A stretch of 64,000 bases of DNA from Methyloversatilis sp. (GTDB taxonomy: Bacteria > Pseudomonadota > Gammaproteobacteria > Burkholderiales > Rhodocyclaceae). Both the position numbers and the translations under genes were made by a program. The stretch lies in NCBI RefSeq assembly GCF_030696805.1, contig NZ_JAUYRO010000039.1, positions 17,919 through 81,918 of the forward strand, given 5' to 3'. The first letter of the stretch is position 1. Each line of letters begins with the position of its first letter. The notes beneath the pieces are model-generated. The model saw nothing but the letters and a program-made list of their open reading frames with translations. It made no database searches and was not told the DNA's origin. This document shows positions 15,913 to 23,782 of this stretch, piece after piece.

Positions 15913-16800
15913 CTAACCTCGACTGGCGTCGTCGAAGATCGCAAAGCCGCTCGCGGCCCGCTTTGCTTGATACATGGCGACATCGGCACGCTGGACCAGT
16001 TGCTCGGCCGTCTCGCCATGTTCCGGATAGAGCGCGATGCCGATGCTGGGCGTGATGATGAGCTGAAGGTCATCCATGTTGATCGGGGTGCCGAGGTTCG
16101 CAAGCACCATACTGGCCACGCGCTCGATGTTTTCCCGGCCCTGGGGGTTCATCAGCAAATAGAGAAACTCGTCGCCCCCGTTGCGGCATACCGTGTCTTC
16201 GTCTCGACAGTGTCCGTTCAGACGGCGCGCAATCTCCTCCAGCACGCGGTCGCCGGCGGCATGACCATGCGTATCGTTGATTGTCTTGAAACGGTCCAGA
16301 TCGAGAAACATGATGGCCAGCGTCCAGCCATGGCGCTCGGCGAGCGAGATGGCTTGCGCAAGCCGGTCATCGAACAATGTGCGATTGGGCAAGCCGGTCC
16401 TCGAGTCGTGCATCCCGTCGAACTTCGCCTTCTGCTCTCCCCGCTGTGACAGCGCGAGGGCGGCCTCCGATTCGATCAACGCTTTCCGGGAGCGCTTCAG
16501 CGCAGATTCGACACCCTTCAGGTCTTCGATGCCCTGAGCCAGCGTATCCGTCACCTCATGCAGGTCGCCCGCGACATCCTGCACCTTGACTTCAACCCCC
16601 TCGCTGTCTGCCAGCGCTTCATGCACGGGCAGGGACGTTACACCCTCTGCAATCTTTGCCTTGACGACATCGTTTGCCGAAGTGAGCTCGTTGGCAACGA
16701 CTTCGACCTTCGCCTTCGCTTCGTGGCTCTTTTCAAGCGCCCGTCTGAACGTCTGCGGGGCGAGCACGGGACGATCCGGGCTAGATGGATCTGCGGTCAT
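15913..16800 (-). CDS. Diguanylate cyclase (GGDEF domain)
   Basis: 295 residues from MTADPSS. The first 130 residues are charged and helical (likely coiled coil) with no membrane segment. The GGDEF domain follows: SRTGLPNRTLFDDRL at its start, [15 protein letters not shown], then NGGDEF, with an RxxD inhibitory site (RDED) five residues before it. Active-site residues look intact, so it should make c-di-GMP and be subject to product inhibition. It lies opposite to and between fliN and fliO, suggesting a motility connection. Start uncertain: a TTG at 16833 is in frame and neither has a strong ribosome site. Confidence 0.88.
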   Translation of the reverse strand: MTADPSSPDRPVLAPQTFRRALEKSHEAKAKVEVVANELTSANDVVKAKIAEGVTSLPVHEALADSEGVEVKVQDVAGDLHEVTDTLAQGIEDLKGVESALKRSRKALIESEAALALSQRGEQKAKFDGMHDSRTGLPNRTLFDDRLAQAISLAERHGWTLAIMFLDLDRFKTINDTHGHAAGDRVLEEIARRLNGHCRDEDTVCRNGGDEFLYLLMNPQGRENIERVASMVLANLGTPINMDDLQLIITPSIGIALYPEHGETAEQLVQRADVAMYQAKRAASGFAIFDDASRG

Positions 16801-17051
16801 GGGGTGGTGTGGTACCAGGTGGATCCGGAGCAAAGTAAGGAATTCGTCGAACTCGCGATCGACACTTTTTCATCCTTGAGAATCTTGTGCCTTTGGCATC
16901 AGCGCAGGCGATACGTTCAACACCTCTCGCGCGCTGCGTAACGACGATCCCCGGCTGCGCACGGAGCCGGAAGTCGAGCGGCGGAAATTGCCGCCCTAAA
17001 ACCGATCTATTCCCGCGCTGAACGGGTACTGTCGGGCGCTAGCCTTGGCGC

Positions 17052-17471
17052 ATGAAAACCTGGCTTTCTCTCATGCTGCTTGTTTCCGCCGGCTTGCTGC
17101 AGGCTGCGGAGCCCGTGGCACCTGCTGCGCCCGCCAGTGGTGCCGGCGCGGTCATGCAGATGGTCGGCGCGCTCGGTGTCGTGCTGGCGACGCTGTTTGC
17201 CGTGCTTTGGCTGCTGCGCCGCCTGTCCGGTGGTCGCCTCGCGGGCAGCGCACCGATCCGCACCGTGGGCGGCATCGCCGTGGGATCACGCGAACGCGTG
17301 GTATTGCTGGAGATCGGCGAGCACTGGCTGGTCGTGGGCGTCGCGCCCGGCTCGGTCACCGGCATCGCGACACTGCCGCGCGGCGAGATCAGTCCGGTCG
17401 GCAGCGATACAAAGCCGGTCGCGGCAGACTTCGGCGCCCTGCTGGCAAAGTTGAAGGCGGGTCGATCATGA
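17052..17471 (+). CDS. fliO: Flagellar biosynthetic protein FliO
   Basis: 139 residues. A signal-like hydrophobic N-terminus is followed by one membrane helix (MVGALGVVLATLFAVLWLLR). The short cytoplasmic FliO domain has IRTVGGIAVGSRERVVLLEI and VVGVAPGSVTGIATLP. FliO helps assemble the FliP ring of the flagellar export gate. Its stop overlaps the fliP start (ATGA). It begins the separate fliOPQR run. The ribosome site is weak. Confidence 0.93.
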   Translation: MKTWLSLMLLVSAGLLQAAEPVAPAAPASGAGAVMQMVGALGVVLATLFAVLWLLRRLSGGRLAGSAPIRTVGGIAVGSRERVVLLEIGEHWLVVGVAPGSVTGIATLPRGEISPVGSDTKPVAADFGALLAKLKAGRS

Positions 17472-18220
17472 CCCGGCGCTTGCTTCCAGCACTGGGTCTG
17501 ACTTTCCTCGGCAGCCTCGCGGCACCGGATACGTGGGCGCAGGCCCTGCCCGCGCTGACCAGTACGCCAGCCGCCGGCGGCGGCACCAATTGGTCACTGT
17601 CGATCCAGACCCTGCTGCTGCTGACCAGCCTGTCCTTCCTGCCGGCGGTCATGCTGATGATGACCAGCTTCACCCGCATCATCATCGTGCTTTCGCTGTT
17701 ACGTCAGGCCATGGGCACGCAGACCAGCCCGCCCAACCAGGTGCTGATCGGCCTGGCGCTGTTCCTGAGCTTTTTCATCATGGCGCCGGTCGGCGAGAAG
17801 ATCTACGCCGAGGCCTATCTGCCGCTGAGCGAAAACCGCATCGGCTTCGAACAGGCGCTGGACGCCGGCGCCAAGCCACTGAAAACCTTCATGCTGAAGC
17901 AGGTGCGCGAGCCCGATATTGAGCTGTTCATGCGCCTGTCGAACACCCCGAAAGTCTCCAGCTCGGAGCAGTTGCCGATGCGCGTGGTCGTGCCGGCATA
18001 CGTCACCTCGGAACTGAAGACTGCATTCCAGATCGGCTTCATCATCTTCATTCCCTTCATCATCATCGACATGGTGGTCGCATCGGTGCTGATGGCGATG
18101 GGCATGATGATGATGTCGCCGGTCATCGTGTCGCTACCGTTCAAACTCATGCTGTTCGTGCTGGTGGATGGCTGGAACCTCATCCTCGGCACTCTCGTTT
18201 CGAGTTTCGGCCAGATATGA
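17468..18220 (+). CDS. fliP: Flagellar export gate protein FliP
   Basis: 250 residues. A cleavable signal peptide (ends near TWAQA) is followed by hydrophobic segments of the export gate, including LSFLPAVMLMMTSFTRIIIV, the conserved TSPPNQVLIGLALFLSFFIM and, at the end, MMMMSPVIVSLPFKLMLFVL. FliP pentamers with FliQ and FliR form the core channel of flagellar type III secretion. The start within the fliO stop is chosen over a longer frame that would run through fliO. Confidence 0.97.
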   Translation: MTRRLLPALGLTFLGSLAAPDTWAQALPALTSTPAAGGGTNWSLSIQTLLLLTSLSFLPAVMLMMTSFTRIIIVLSLLRQAMGTQTSPPNQVLIGLALFLSFFIMAPVGEKIYAEAYLPLSENRIGFEQALDAGAKPLKTFMLKQVREPDIELFMRLSNTPKVSSSEQLPMRVVVPAYVTSELKTAFQIGFIIFIPFIIIDMVVASVLMAMGMMMMSPVIVSLPFKLMLFVLVDGWNLILGTLVSSFGQI

Positions 18221-18233
18221 AGGACTGCGCACC

Positions 18234-18503
18234 ATGACGCCCACCACCGTCGTCGACATCGGCCGCCACGCCGTCGAAACCCTGCTACTCGTGTCCGCAC
18301 CGATGCTGGGCGCAGCGCTGATCACCGGCCTCATCGTCAGCATCTTCCAGGCCGCGACGCAGGTGAACGAAATGACGCTTTCGTTCATCCCGAAGCTGAT
18401 CGCGGTATTTGCCGTGCTGGTGATCGGCGGCCCGTGGATGATCACCATCATGACCGACTACATGCGCCGGCTGTATTCATCGATCCCGTCGCTGCTCGGC
18501 TAG
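18234..18503 (+). CDS. fliQ: Flagellar export gate protein FliQ
   Basis: 89 residues with two membrane helices (LLLVSAPMLGAALITGLIVS and KLIAVFAVLVIGGPWMITIM) joined by the conserved FQAATQVNEMTLSFIPK loop. This matches FliQ in length and sequence. It is part of the FliP5Q4R1 export gate. It lies 13 bases after fliP and 6 bases before fliR. Confidence 0.97.
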   Translation: MTPTTVVDIGRHAVETLLLVSAPMLGAALITGLIVSIFQAATQVNEMTLSFIPKLIAVFAVLVIGGPWMITIMTDYMRRLYSSIPSLLG

Positions 18504-18509
18504 TACTGA

Positions 18510-19283
18510 ATGATTTCGGTCACCGCCGCCCAGCTCGACCTGTGGATGGCAAGTTTCCTGTTTCCGCTGGCGCGGGTGATGGGGCTGATCGCCGCGGCAC
18601 CGGTATTCAGCAACCGCGCCTTCGTCATGCGCGCCCGGCTTGCGCTCGGACTGCTGATTACGTTTGCCATACTGCCCACCCTGCCGCCGTCCGGGCTGAG
18701 CGTCGGCACCTGGCCGGGCACCATGGCACTGGTACAGCAGATGCTGATCGGCATCGCGCTCGGCTTCACGATACGCATCGTATTCGCCGCGGTCGATCTG
18801 GCCGGGGAGCTGATCGGCCTGCAGATGGGTCTGGGTTTCGCGATGTTCTACGACCCGGACAACGCGTCCCAGTCACCGGTGATCGCGGAATTCCTCGGTC
18901 TGATGGCGACACTGATCTTCCTGTCGATCAATGGTCATCTGATGTTGCTGGCCGTGCTGGGCAACAGCTTCGAGTGGTGGCCGGTCGGTGCCGACCTGTT
19001 CCCGGCCAACGGCTGGCTGGCCATCGCGCGCTGGGGCAGCACGGTGTTTTCCGCCGGCCTGATGCTGGCGCTGCCACTGATCGCGGCGCTGCTGGTGGTC
19101 AATATCGCACTGGCCGTGCTGACACGCGCCGCGCCAGCGCTGAACCTGTTTGCCATCGGCTTCCCGGTGACGCTGATTGCCGGCTTCGTGATGTTGATGC
19201 TGATGCTGTCCTTCATCGCACCGGCGATGCAGCGCCTGTTCGAGTACGGCCTCGAAACCGTAGCCCAACTGGCAATGGGGTGA
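18510..19283 (+). CDS. fliR: Flagellar export gate protein FliR
   Basis: 257 residues, strongly hydrophobic. The first helix region (FLFPLARVMGLIAAAPVFSN) and the central conserved GELIGLQMGLGFAMFYDP identify FliR, the single-copy subunit that completes the FliP-FliQ-FliR export gate. Last gene of fliOPQR. No classical terminator with a T-run follows; instead a 70-bp tandem repeat rich in hairpins starts 3 bases after the stop. Confidence 0.96.
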   Translation: MISVTAAQLDLWMASFLFPLARVMGLIAAAPVFSNRAFVMRARLALGLLITFAILPTLPPSGLSVGTWPGTMALVQQMLIGIALGFTIRIVFAAVDLAGELIGLQMGLGFAMFYDPDNASQSPVIAEFLGLMATLIFLSINGHLMLLAVLGNSFEWWPVGADLFPANGWLAIARWGSTVFSAGLMLALPLIAALLVVNIALAVLTRAAPALNLFAIGFPVTLIAGFVMLMLMLSFIAPAMQRLFEYGLETVAQLAMG

Positions 19284-19285
19284 AG

Positions 19286-19478
19286 CAGGGGTTTCGGCGG
19301 GCATTGCCCGCCGCCTGCTGAACGGGCCGGCTGTGCAAAGCCGGCTTCCCGAGCTCAGGGGTTTCGGCGAGCACTGCTCGCCGCCTGCTGAACGGGCCGG
19401 CTGTGCAAAGCCGGCTTCCCGAGTTCAGGGGTTTCGCAGCGCACTGCGCTGCGCCTGCCGAACGGGCCGGCTGTGCAG
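19286..19478. repeat. Three tandem copies of a 70-bp unit with covarying hairpins
   Basis: Copies start at 19286, 19356 and 19426; the third breaks off near 19478. Each holds two hairpins. The second (GCCGGCT-GTGCAA-AGCCGGC) is identical in copies 1 and 2 and broken in copy 3. The first has a 7-bp stem and 3-base loop whose sequence differs between copies while staying perfectly paired: GGCGGGC/GCCCGCC at 19296-19312, GGCGAGC/GCTCGCC at 19366-19382, GCAGCGC/GCGCTGC at 19436-19452. Flanking bases are nearly unchanged. It fills the space between convergent fliR and rpoS. No spacers, so it is not CRISPR. Its nature is unknown; a REP-like element or a termination/RNA-stability element are options. 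Confidence 0.9.
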
Positions 19479-19510
19479 AACCCGCCACGGATAGACATTT
19501 GGAACGACCG

Positions 19511-20464
19511 CTACAACAGCACGTCGCGCGACACCCCCGCCCGGCGCAGGATCTTGCGCAGTTGCGCAAGTGCTTCAAGCTGGATCTGGCGCACCCGCTC
19601 GCGGGTCAAGCTGAGCTGATCGGCCAGCTCTTCCAGGGTTGCGATCTCGCGGTTGTTGATGCCGTAGCGATACTCGATCACCGTGCGTTGCTTGTCGTTG
19701 AGCTGGGCGATCCAGGCCTGCACCAGACTGCCGATTTCGGCGTTCTGGATCTGCTCTTCCGGTCCTGCCTGATTATCGTCGGCGAGGGACTCACCGATCG
19801 AAAGCGACGGATCGATGTCGAGCGGCGCATCGAGTGAAGCCGTGTGCTCGTTCAACGACAGAATGTGCCGCACGTCTTCGACCGGCTTGGCCAGCAAGGT
19901 TGCGATGTCTTCCGCACAGCAATCGCCGCCGCTGCGCGCCTCCAGATTGCGCATGGCACGCAGCACCTGGTTCAGTTCCTTCACCACATGCACCGGCAGC
20001 CGGATGGTACGCGACTGGTTCATGATCGCGCGCTCGATGTTCTGCCGTATCCACCAGGTGGCGTAGGTGGAGAAACGGAAACCGCGCTCCGGATCGAACT
20101 TTTCCAGCGCATGGATCAAGCCGAGATTGCCCTCTTCCACGAGGTCAAGCAGCGGCATGCCGCGGTTCAGATAGTGCTTTGCGATGTTCACGACCAGGCG
20201 CAGGTTGCGCTCGATCATGGTCTGGCGCGCTTCGAAGTCACCCTGGCGCACGCGGCGCGACAGGGCAAGTTCTTCCTCCGGCGTCAGCAGCGGGTTGGCA
20301 CCGATCTCATTCAGATAGAGCTGGGTGGCATCGCCGAGAAATTCCGCCTCGGGCGCTTCGACCGGTTCGGCCGCGACCTCTGCGCCATCCAGTTCGCCCG
20401 CGACGGCATCGTCGTCGACGGGCTCGGCCGGTTCGGCGTCTTCGGGTTGCGAAAGATCGGACAT
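19511..20464 (-). CDS. rpoS: RNA polymerase sigma factor RpoS
   Basis: 317 residues. After an acidic N-terminus come region 1.2 (TQLYLNEIGANPLLTPEEEL), region 2 with the -10-binding FRFSTYATWWIRQNIERAIM, region 3 and region 4 with a helix-turn-helix ending LSLTRERVRQIQLEALAQLR. The residue pattern and the neighbouring nlpD, pcm and surE identify the stationary-phase/general stress sigma factor rather than RpoD or RpoH. Its ATG follows the nlpD stop by 3 bases. In relatives a major rpoS promoter lies inside nlpD. Confidence 0.96.
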   Translation of the reverse strand: MSDLSQPEDAEPAEPVDDDAVAGELDGAEVAAEPVEAPEAEFLGDATQLYLNEIGANPLLTPEEELALSRRVRQGDFEARQTMIERNLRLVVNIAKHYLNRGMPLLDLVEEGNLGLIHALEKFDPERGFRFSTYATWWIRQNIERAIMNQSRTIRLPVHVVKELNQVLRAMRNLEARSGGDCCAEDIATLLAKPVEDVRHILSLNEHTASLDAPLDIDPSLSIGESLADDNQAGPEEQIQNAEIGSLVQAWIAQLNDKQRTVIEYRYGINNREIATLEELADQLSLTRERVRQIQLEALAQLRKILRRAGVSRDVLL

Positions 20465-20467
20465 GGA

Positions 20468-21466
20468 TTATCTCGGTGGCAGATACTTCATCGGATCGAC
20501 GGGCTTGCCCTGGCGCCTGATTTCGAAGTGCAGACGGGGCTTGCCGGCTTCGGTGTCGCTGTCGCCCAGCTCGGCGATACGCTGACCGCGCTTTACCGTG
20601 TCGCGTTCCTGAACCAGTATCTTGCTGTTGTGCGCGTAAGCGGACAAAAACGTGTTGTCGTGCTTGACGATGACCAGTTTGCCATAACCGCGCATGGCCT
20701 CGCCGGCATACACCACGCGACCGCCAGCCGCCGCCAGAACCGGGTCGCCGGTACGCCCTGCAACATCAACGCCCTTGTTGCTGCCTTCGCCGAAGCGTCC
20801 GATGATGCGGCCGCTCGCCGGCCAGCTCCACTCGACGCCGTCTTCCGTACGCACAGCGTCCGGCGGCGTCACGATGACCGGTGCGCTGGTCCCTGCAGCA
20901 GCAGCCGTTGCCGGCGGCGGCGCGGGCGTTGTGGCCGCGACGGCTGCACCGGGCGGCTGAGATGAAATCCCGGCCGAACGAATGCGGTCGAGCGTCGCTT
21001 CGGAGTACGGTTCAACGCCGCCGCGTGGCTCGCGCTTGAGCATCGCGTCCGCCACGGCGGGAGGGGGCGACTCGGTCACGGCCGGCGCGCTCGGAGCAGG
21101 CGTGTCAATGGGCCGCGATTCAACGCCCGGCGCGGCGATCGGGCGGGTTTCCATGCCCCCCTCCGGTGCGGCAACACGCAATTCCTGCCCGAGCTTGATC
21201 AGATTGGGGTTTTCGAGTCGATTCCAGATCACCAGATCGCGCCAGTCCTGACCATATTCGAGCGCGATGCTGAACAGCGTGTCGCCCTTGGCGACGACGT
21301 GCACAGCGGGACGTTGTGCAGCGGCTGCTGCAGCGGGAGGCGTGGCCGGTGCGGCAGTGGGCGACGTCCCCACCGGCGGACGGACTTCAACTGGCGCCGG
21401 CCGCGTGCCAGCGCATGACGCAAGCAACAGGCACAACACCGGGACTGCGAACAACGATCTATTCAT
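20468..21466 (-). CDS. nlpD: NlpD-family lipoprotein, LysM plus degenerate LytM peptidase domain
   Basis: 332 residues. A lipoprotein signal ends in LLLASC (lipidated Cys). A LysM peptidoglycan-binding domain ([20 protein letters not shown]) follows, then a long Pro/Ala-rich linker and a C-terminal M23/LytM domain ([20 protein letters not shown] to LHFEIR). The catalytic positions are degenerate: the first zinc-ligand site reads NKGVD instead of HxGxD and the last HxH reads RLHFEI. This fits NlpD proteins, which do not cut peptidoglycan but activate an amidase at the division septum. Overlaps pcm by 4 bases and precedes rpoS. Confidence 0.93.
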   Translation of the reverse strand: MNRSLFAVPVLCLLLASCAGTRPAPVEVRPPVGTSPTAAPATPPAAAAAAQRPAVHVVAKGDTLFSIALEYGQDWRDLVIWNRLENPNLIKLGQELRVAAPEGGMETRPIAAPGVESRPIDTPAPSAPAVTESPPPAVADAMLKREPRGGVEPYSEATLDRIRSAGISSQPPGAAVAATTPAPPPATAAAAGTSAPVIVTPPDAVRTEDGVEWSWPASGRIIGRFGEGSNKGVDVAGRTGDPVLAAAGGRVVYAGEAMRGYGKLVIVKHDNTFLSAYAHNSKILVQERDTVKRGQRIAELGDSDTEAGKPRLHFEIRRQGKPVDPMKYLPPR

Positions 21467-22116
21467 TCAACCCCCGGCAACAGCGGCACGAAGCGCACCG
21501 CGTCCAGTTTCGATTCGACGTAGCGCTGCGGCTGTCTTTCGATCAGTCTCAGTGATTGGTCGGCAGTACCGACGGGAATCACGAGTCGCCCGCCTTCAGC
21601 CAGCTGATCGAGCAAGGCCTTGGGCACCGCCGCAGCAGCAGCAGCCACAATGATTGTATCGAACGGCGCCTCTGCAGCCAGACCGATCATGCCATCGGCG
21701 TGTTTCAGGCGAACGTTCGGCAGCCGCAAAGGACGCAGGTTGCGCTTGGCACGTTCCAGCAGCGGCGCAATGCGCTCGATGGCATACACATCACTCGCGA
21801 GCTTCGACAACACGGCTGCCTGATACCCACACCCGGCTCCGACTTCAAGCGTCTTGCCGAGAGGACGTCCGCCAGCGCGCAGAAGTTCAATCATGCGTGC
21901 GACGACAAAGGGCTGCGAAATGGTCTGCTGGAAGCCGAGCGGCAGCGCAGTATCCTCATAGGCGCGCGTACCGAGTGCCTCTTCGACGAACTGGTGACGC
22001 GGTATGGACTGCATTGCAGCCAGCACGCCTTCGTCGCGGATGCCCGAAACACGCAGTCGTTCAACCATCCGGGCACGCGCACGCGTAAGGCTCAGACTTG
22101 CGTCTGCGGCCGTCAT
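21463..22116 (-). CDS. pcm: Protein-L-isoaspartate O-methyltransferase
   Basis: 217 residues. The enzyme methylates isoaspartyl residues in aged proteins with S-adenosylmethionine, starting their repair. The SAM-binding motif is [19 protein letters not shown]; the family segment [13 protein letters not shown] and the substrate-side QTISQP are present. It overlaps surE upstream and nlpD downstream by 4 bases each, in the classical surE-pcm-nlpD-rpoS stationary-phase operon. Confidence 0.96.
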   Translation of the reverse strand: MTAADASLSLTRARARMVERLRVSGIRDEGVLAAMQSIPRHQFVEEALGTRAYEDTALPLGFQQTISQPFVVARMIELLRAGGRPLGKTLEVGAGCGYQAAVLSKLASDVYAIERIAPLLERAKRNLRPLRLPNVRLKHADGMIGLAAEAPFDTIIVAAAAAAVPKALLDQLAEGGRLVIPVGTADQSLRLIERQPQRYVESKLDAVRFVPLLPGVE

Positions 22117-22856
22117 GCGCCCAGCCAGTCGCGCACCTGCCCCATCTGGGCCATGTGGGTCAGGTCGATCTGCAGTGGCGTAATCGATGCGAATCCGTTG
22201 GCCGTGGCGTGGAAATCGGTCCCTTCACCGGCATCCTGAGCGGCGCCTGCGGCGCCGACCCAGTAGACAGTTTCGTTGCGCGGATTGGTGGTGCGTACCA
22301 CAGGCTCGGCCTTGTGCCGCCGACCGAGACGCGTTACCTGCACACCTTTCAGCGTGTCGAACGACAAGTCCGGAACATTGACGTTTAGCAATACCGGCGT
22401 CGCGAAAGGCCGGTCGGTCAGACGGCGCACCAGATCGCAGGCGATGCGGGCCGCCGTGTCGTAATGCGCGCTGCCTTTGCGCGTCATCGACATTGCAATC
22501 GCCGGGACGCCGAGCAGGAATCCTTCGGTCGCTGCCGCAACGGTGCCCGAGTAGATCGTGTCGTCGCCCATGTTGGCGCCGTCATTGATACCCGATACGA
22601 CGATGTCGGGCAGGTGGTCGAGCATGCCCGTCACGGCAAGATGAACACAGTCGGTCGGCGTGCCATTGACATAATGAAAACCGTTGCGCGCGCGGCGCAG
22701 AATCAGCGGGCGATCAAGTGTCAGGGAATTGCTGGCACCGCTGCGGTCAGCTTCAGGCGCCACAACGGTCACATCCCCAACCTCGCCGAGCGCCCGTGCG
22801 AGCGCCTCGAGGCCGGGAGCAAAGTAACCGTCGTCGTTGGACAACAGAATGCGCAT
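22113..22856 (-). CDS. surE: 5'/3'-nucleotidase SurE
   Basis: 247 residues, the normal length. The N-terminal [15 protein letters not shown] holds the paired Asp metal ligands; NDG and the Asn/Ser residues of [20 protein letters not shown] complete the active site. SurE dephosphorylates nucleoside monophosphates and short polyphosphates in stationary phase. It opens the surE-pcm-nlpD-rpoS operon and starts about 84 bases downstream of tRNA-Pro on the same strand. Confidence 0.96.
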   Translation of the reverse strand: MRILLSNDDGYFAPGLEALARALGEVGDVTVVAPEADRSGASNSLTLDRPLILRRARNGFHYVNGTPTDCVHLAVTGMLDHLPDIVVSGINDGANMGDDTIYSGTVAAATEGFLLGVPAIAMSMTRKGSAHYDTAARIACDLVRRLTDRPFATPVLLNVNVPDLSFDTLKGVQVTRLGRRHKAEPVVRTTNPRNETVYWVGAAGAAQDAGEGTDFHATANGFASITPLQIDLTHMAQMGQVRDWLGA

Positions 22857-22940
22857 GGGAAACGGAGGGCGAATGATGCGGAACGCTGTTGCAACCGATG
22901 TCGCAACGAATGGGCCACAACAGATTGAAGCAAGAAGAAT

Positions 22941-23018
<78 letters not shown>

Positions 23019-23029
23019 CTCAGCTCGAA

Positions 23030-23035
23030 ATTATA
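23030..23035 (-). promoter_or_regulatory. -10 element of the tRNA-Pro promoter
   Basis: A perfect TATAAT on the minus strand lies 13 bases before the mature tRNA 5' end. The -35 region would fall in the hairpin at 23039-23067 and is poor (GGTTCA at 17-base spacing). Confidence 0.6.
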
Positions 23036-23038
23036 TCA

Positions 23039-23067
23039 GGGGCCGACCGGCTTGAACCGGCGGCCCC
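23039..23067 (-). terminator. Hairpin after the MerR-family gene
   Basis: The stem GGGGCCG/CGGCCCC with inner CCGG/CCGG and loop CTTGAA lies about 20 bases past the MerR gene stop. There is no good T-run on the minus strand, so termination would be weak or Rho-assisted. Confidence 0.45.
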
Positions 23068-23088
23068 ACAAAAATCGGCAACCGCGCA

Positions 23089-23457
23089 TCACTCGAGCAG
23101 GTCGAGGATCTCCCGCAGTGCGGCACGCAACTCGGCTACATCGACGTCGTTTCCCGCTGCAGCCGGCGCTGTTCCGGCACGAGGATCGGAATCGTCGAGA
23201 CGGTTACGCGCACCGCTGATGGTGAAGCCTTCTTCATAGAGCAGCTGACGGATGCGGCGCACCAGCAGTACTTCATGATGCTGATAATAGCGCCGGTTGC
23301 CGCGTCGCTTCACCGGCTTGAGCTGGGTGAATTCCTGCTCCCAGTAGCGCAGCACATGCGGCTTGACGCCGCACAGCTCGCTCACCTCACCGATCGTGAA
23401 GTAACGCTTGGCTGGAATCGCTGGCAGGACCAGCGGCTCCTTACTCGTCGTTTCCAT
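23089..23457 (-). CDS. MerR-family transcriptional regulator
   Basis: 122 residues. The N-terminal winged helix-turn-helix is typical of MerR proteins: [26 protein letters not shown] and the wing [14 protein letters not shown]. The C-terminal part is short with no metal-binding cysteine cluster, so it is unlikely to be a metal sensor such as CueR or ZntR. Its start overlaps the end of ihfA by 17 bases, so it is coupled to ihfA and reads at the end of the pheST-ihfA transcript. This ihfA-merR pairing is common in proteobacteria; the regulon is unknown. Confidence 0.88.
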   Translation of the reverse strand: METTSKEPLVLPAIPAKRYFTIGEVSELCGVKPHVLRYWEQEFTQLKPVKRRGNRRYYQHHEVLLVRRIRQLLYEEGFTISGARNRLDDSDPRAGTAPAAAGNDVDVAELRAALREILDLLE

Positions 23458-23749
23458 CGTAATCGATGCCCTCGACGGCCGCCTTCAGCTTCTGGCTCGC
23501 GTGAAAAGTAACGACCCGCCGCGCGGTGATCGGTATCTCCTCGCCAGTTTTGGGATTGCGCCCCGGGCGCTGCGGCTTGTCACGCAACTGGAAGTTGCCG
23601 AAGCCCGAAAGCTTGACGCCGTCACCGTTTTCGAGCGCGTCACGGATCTCGTCGAAGAATGCTTCGACCATATCCTTCGCCTCGCGTTTGTTCAGCCCTA
23701 CTTGTTCGAACAGCATTTCCGCCAGTTCGGCTTTGGTCAGTGTGGTCAT
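23441..23749 (-). CDS. ihfA: Integration host factor subunit alpha
   Basis: 102 residues. The HU/IHF fold is complete: N-terminal helices ([20 protein letters not shown]), the [20 protein letters not shown] beta arm with the Pro that intercalates into DNA, and C-terminal helix. IHF alpha pairs with IHF beta (also in this window) to bend DNA by about 160 degrees; it assists sigma-54 promoters such as the flagellar ones here. A GAGGAA site precedes the ATG. It follows pheT closely, the usual pheST-ihfA order. Confidence 0.97.
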   Translation of the reverse strand: MTTLTKAELAEMLFEQVGLNKREAKDMVEAFFDEIRDALENGDGVKLSGFGNFQLRDKPQRPGRNPKTGEEIPITARRVVTFHASQKLKAAVEGIDYDGNDE

Positions 23750-23782
23750 GCGGCTTCCTCGTAACCCTGTCGCCCTGCCGCC

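Noticed and set aside
19286..19478. Repeat array as a CRISPR
   Set aside because: Units are contiguous 70-bp tandem copies with no spacers and no cas gene is near.
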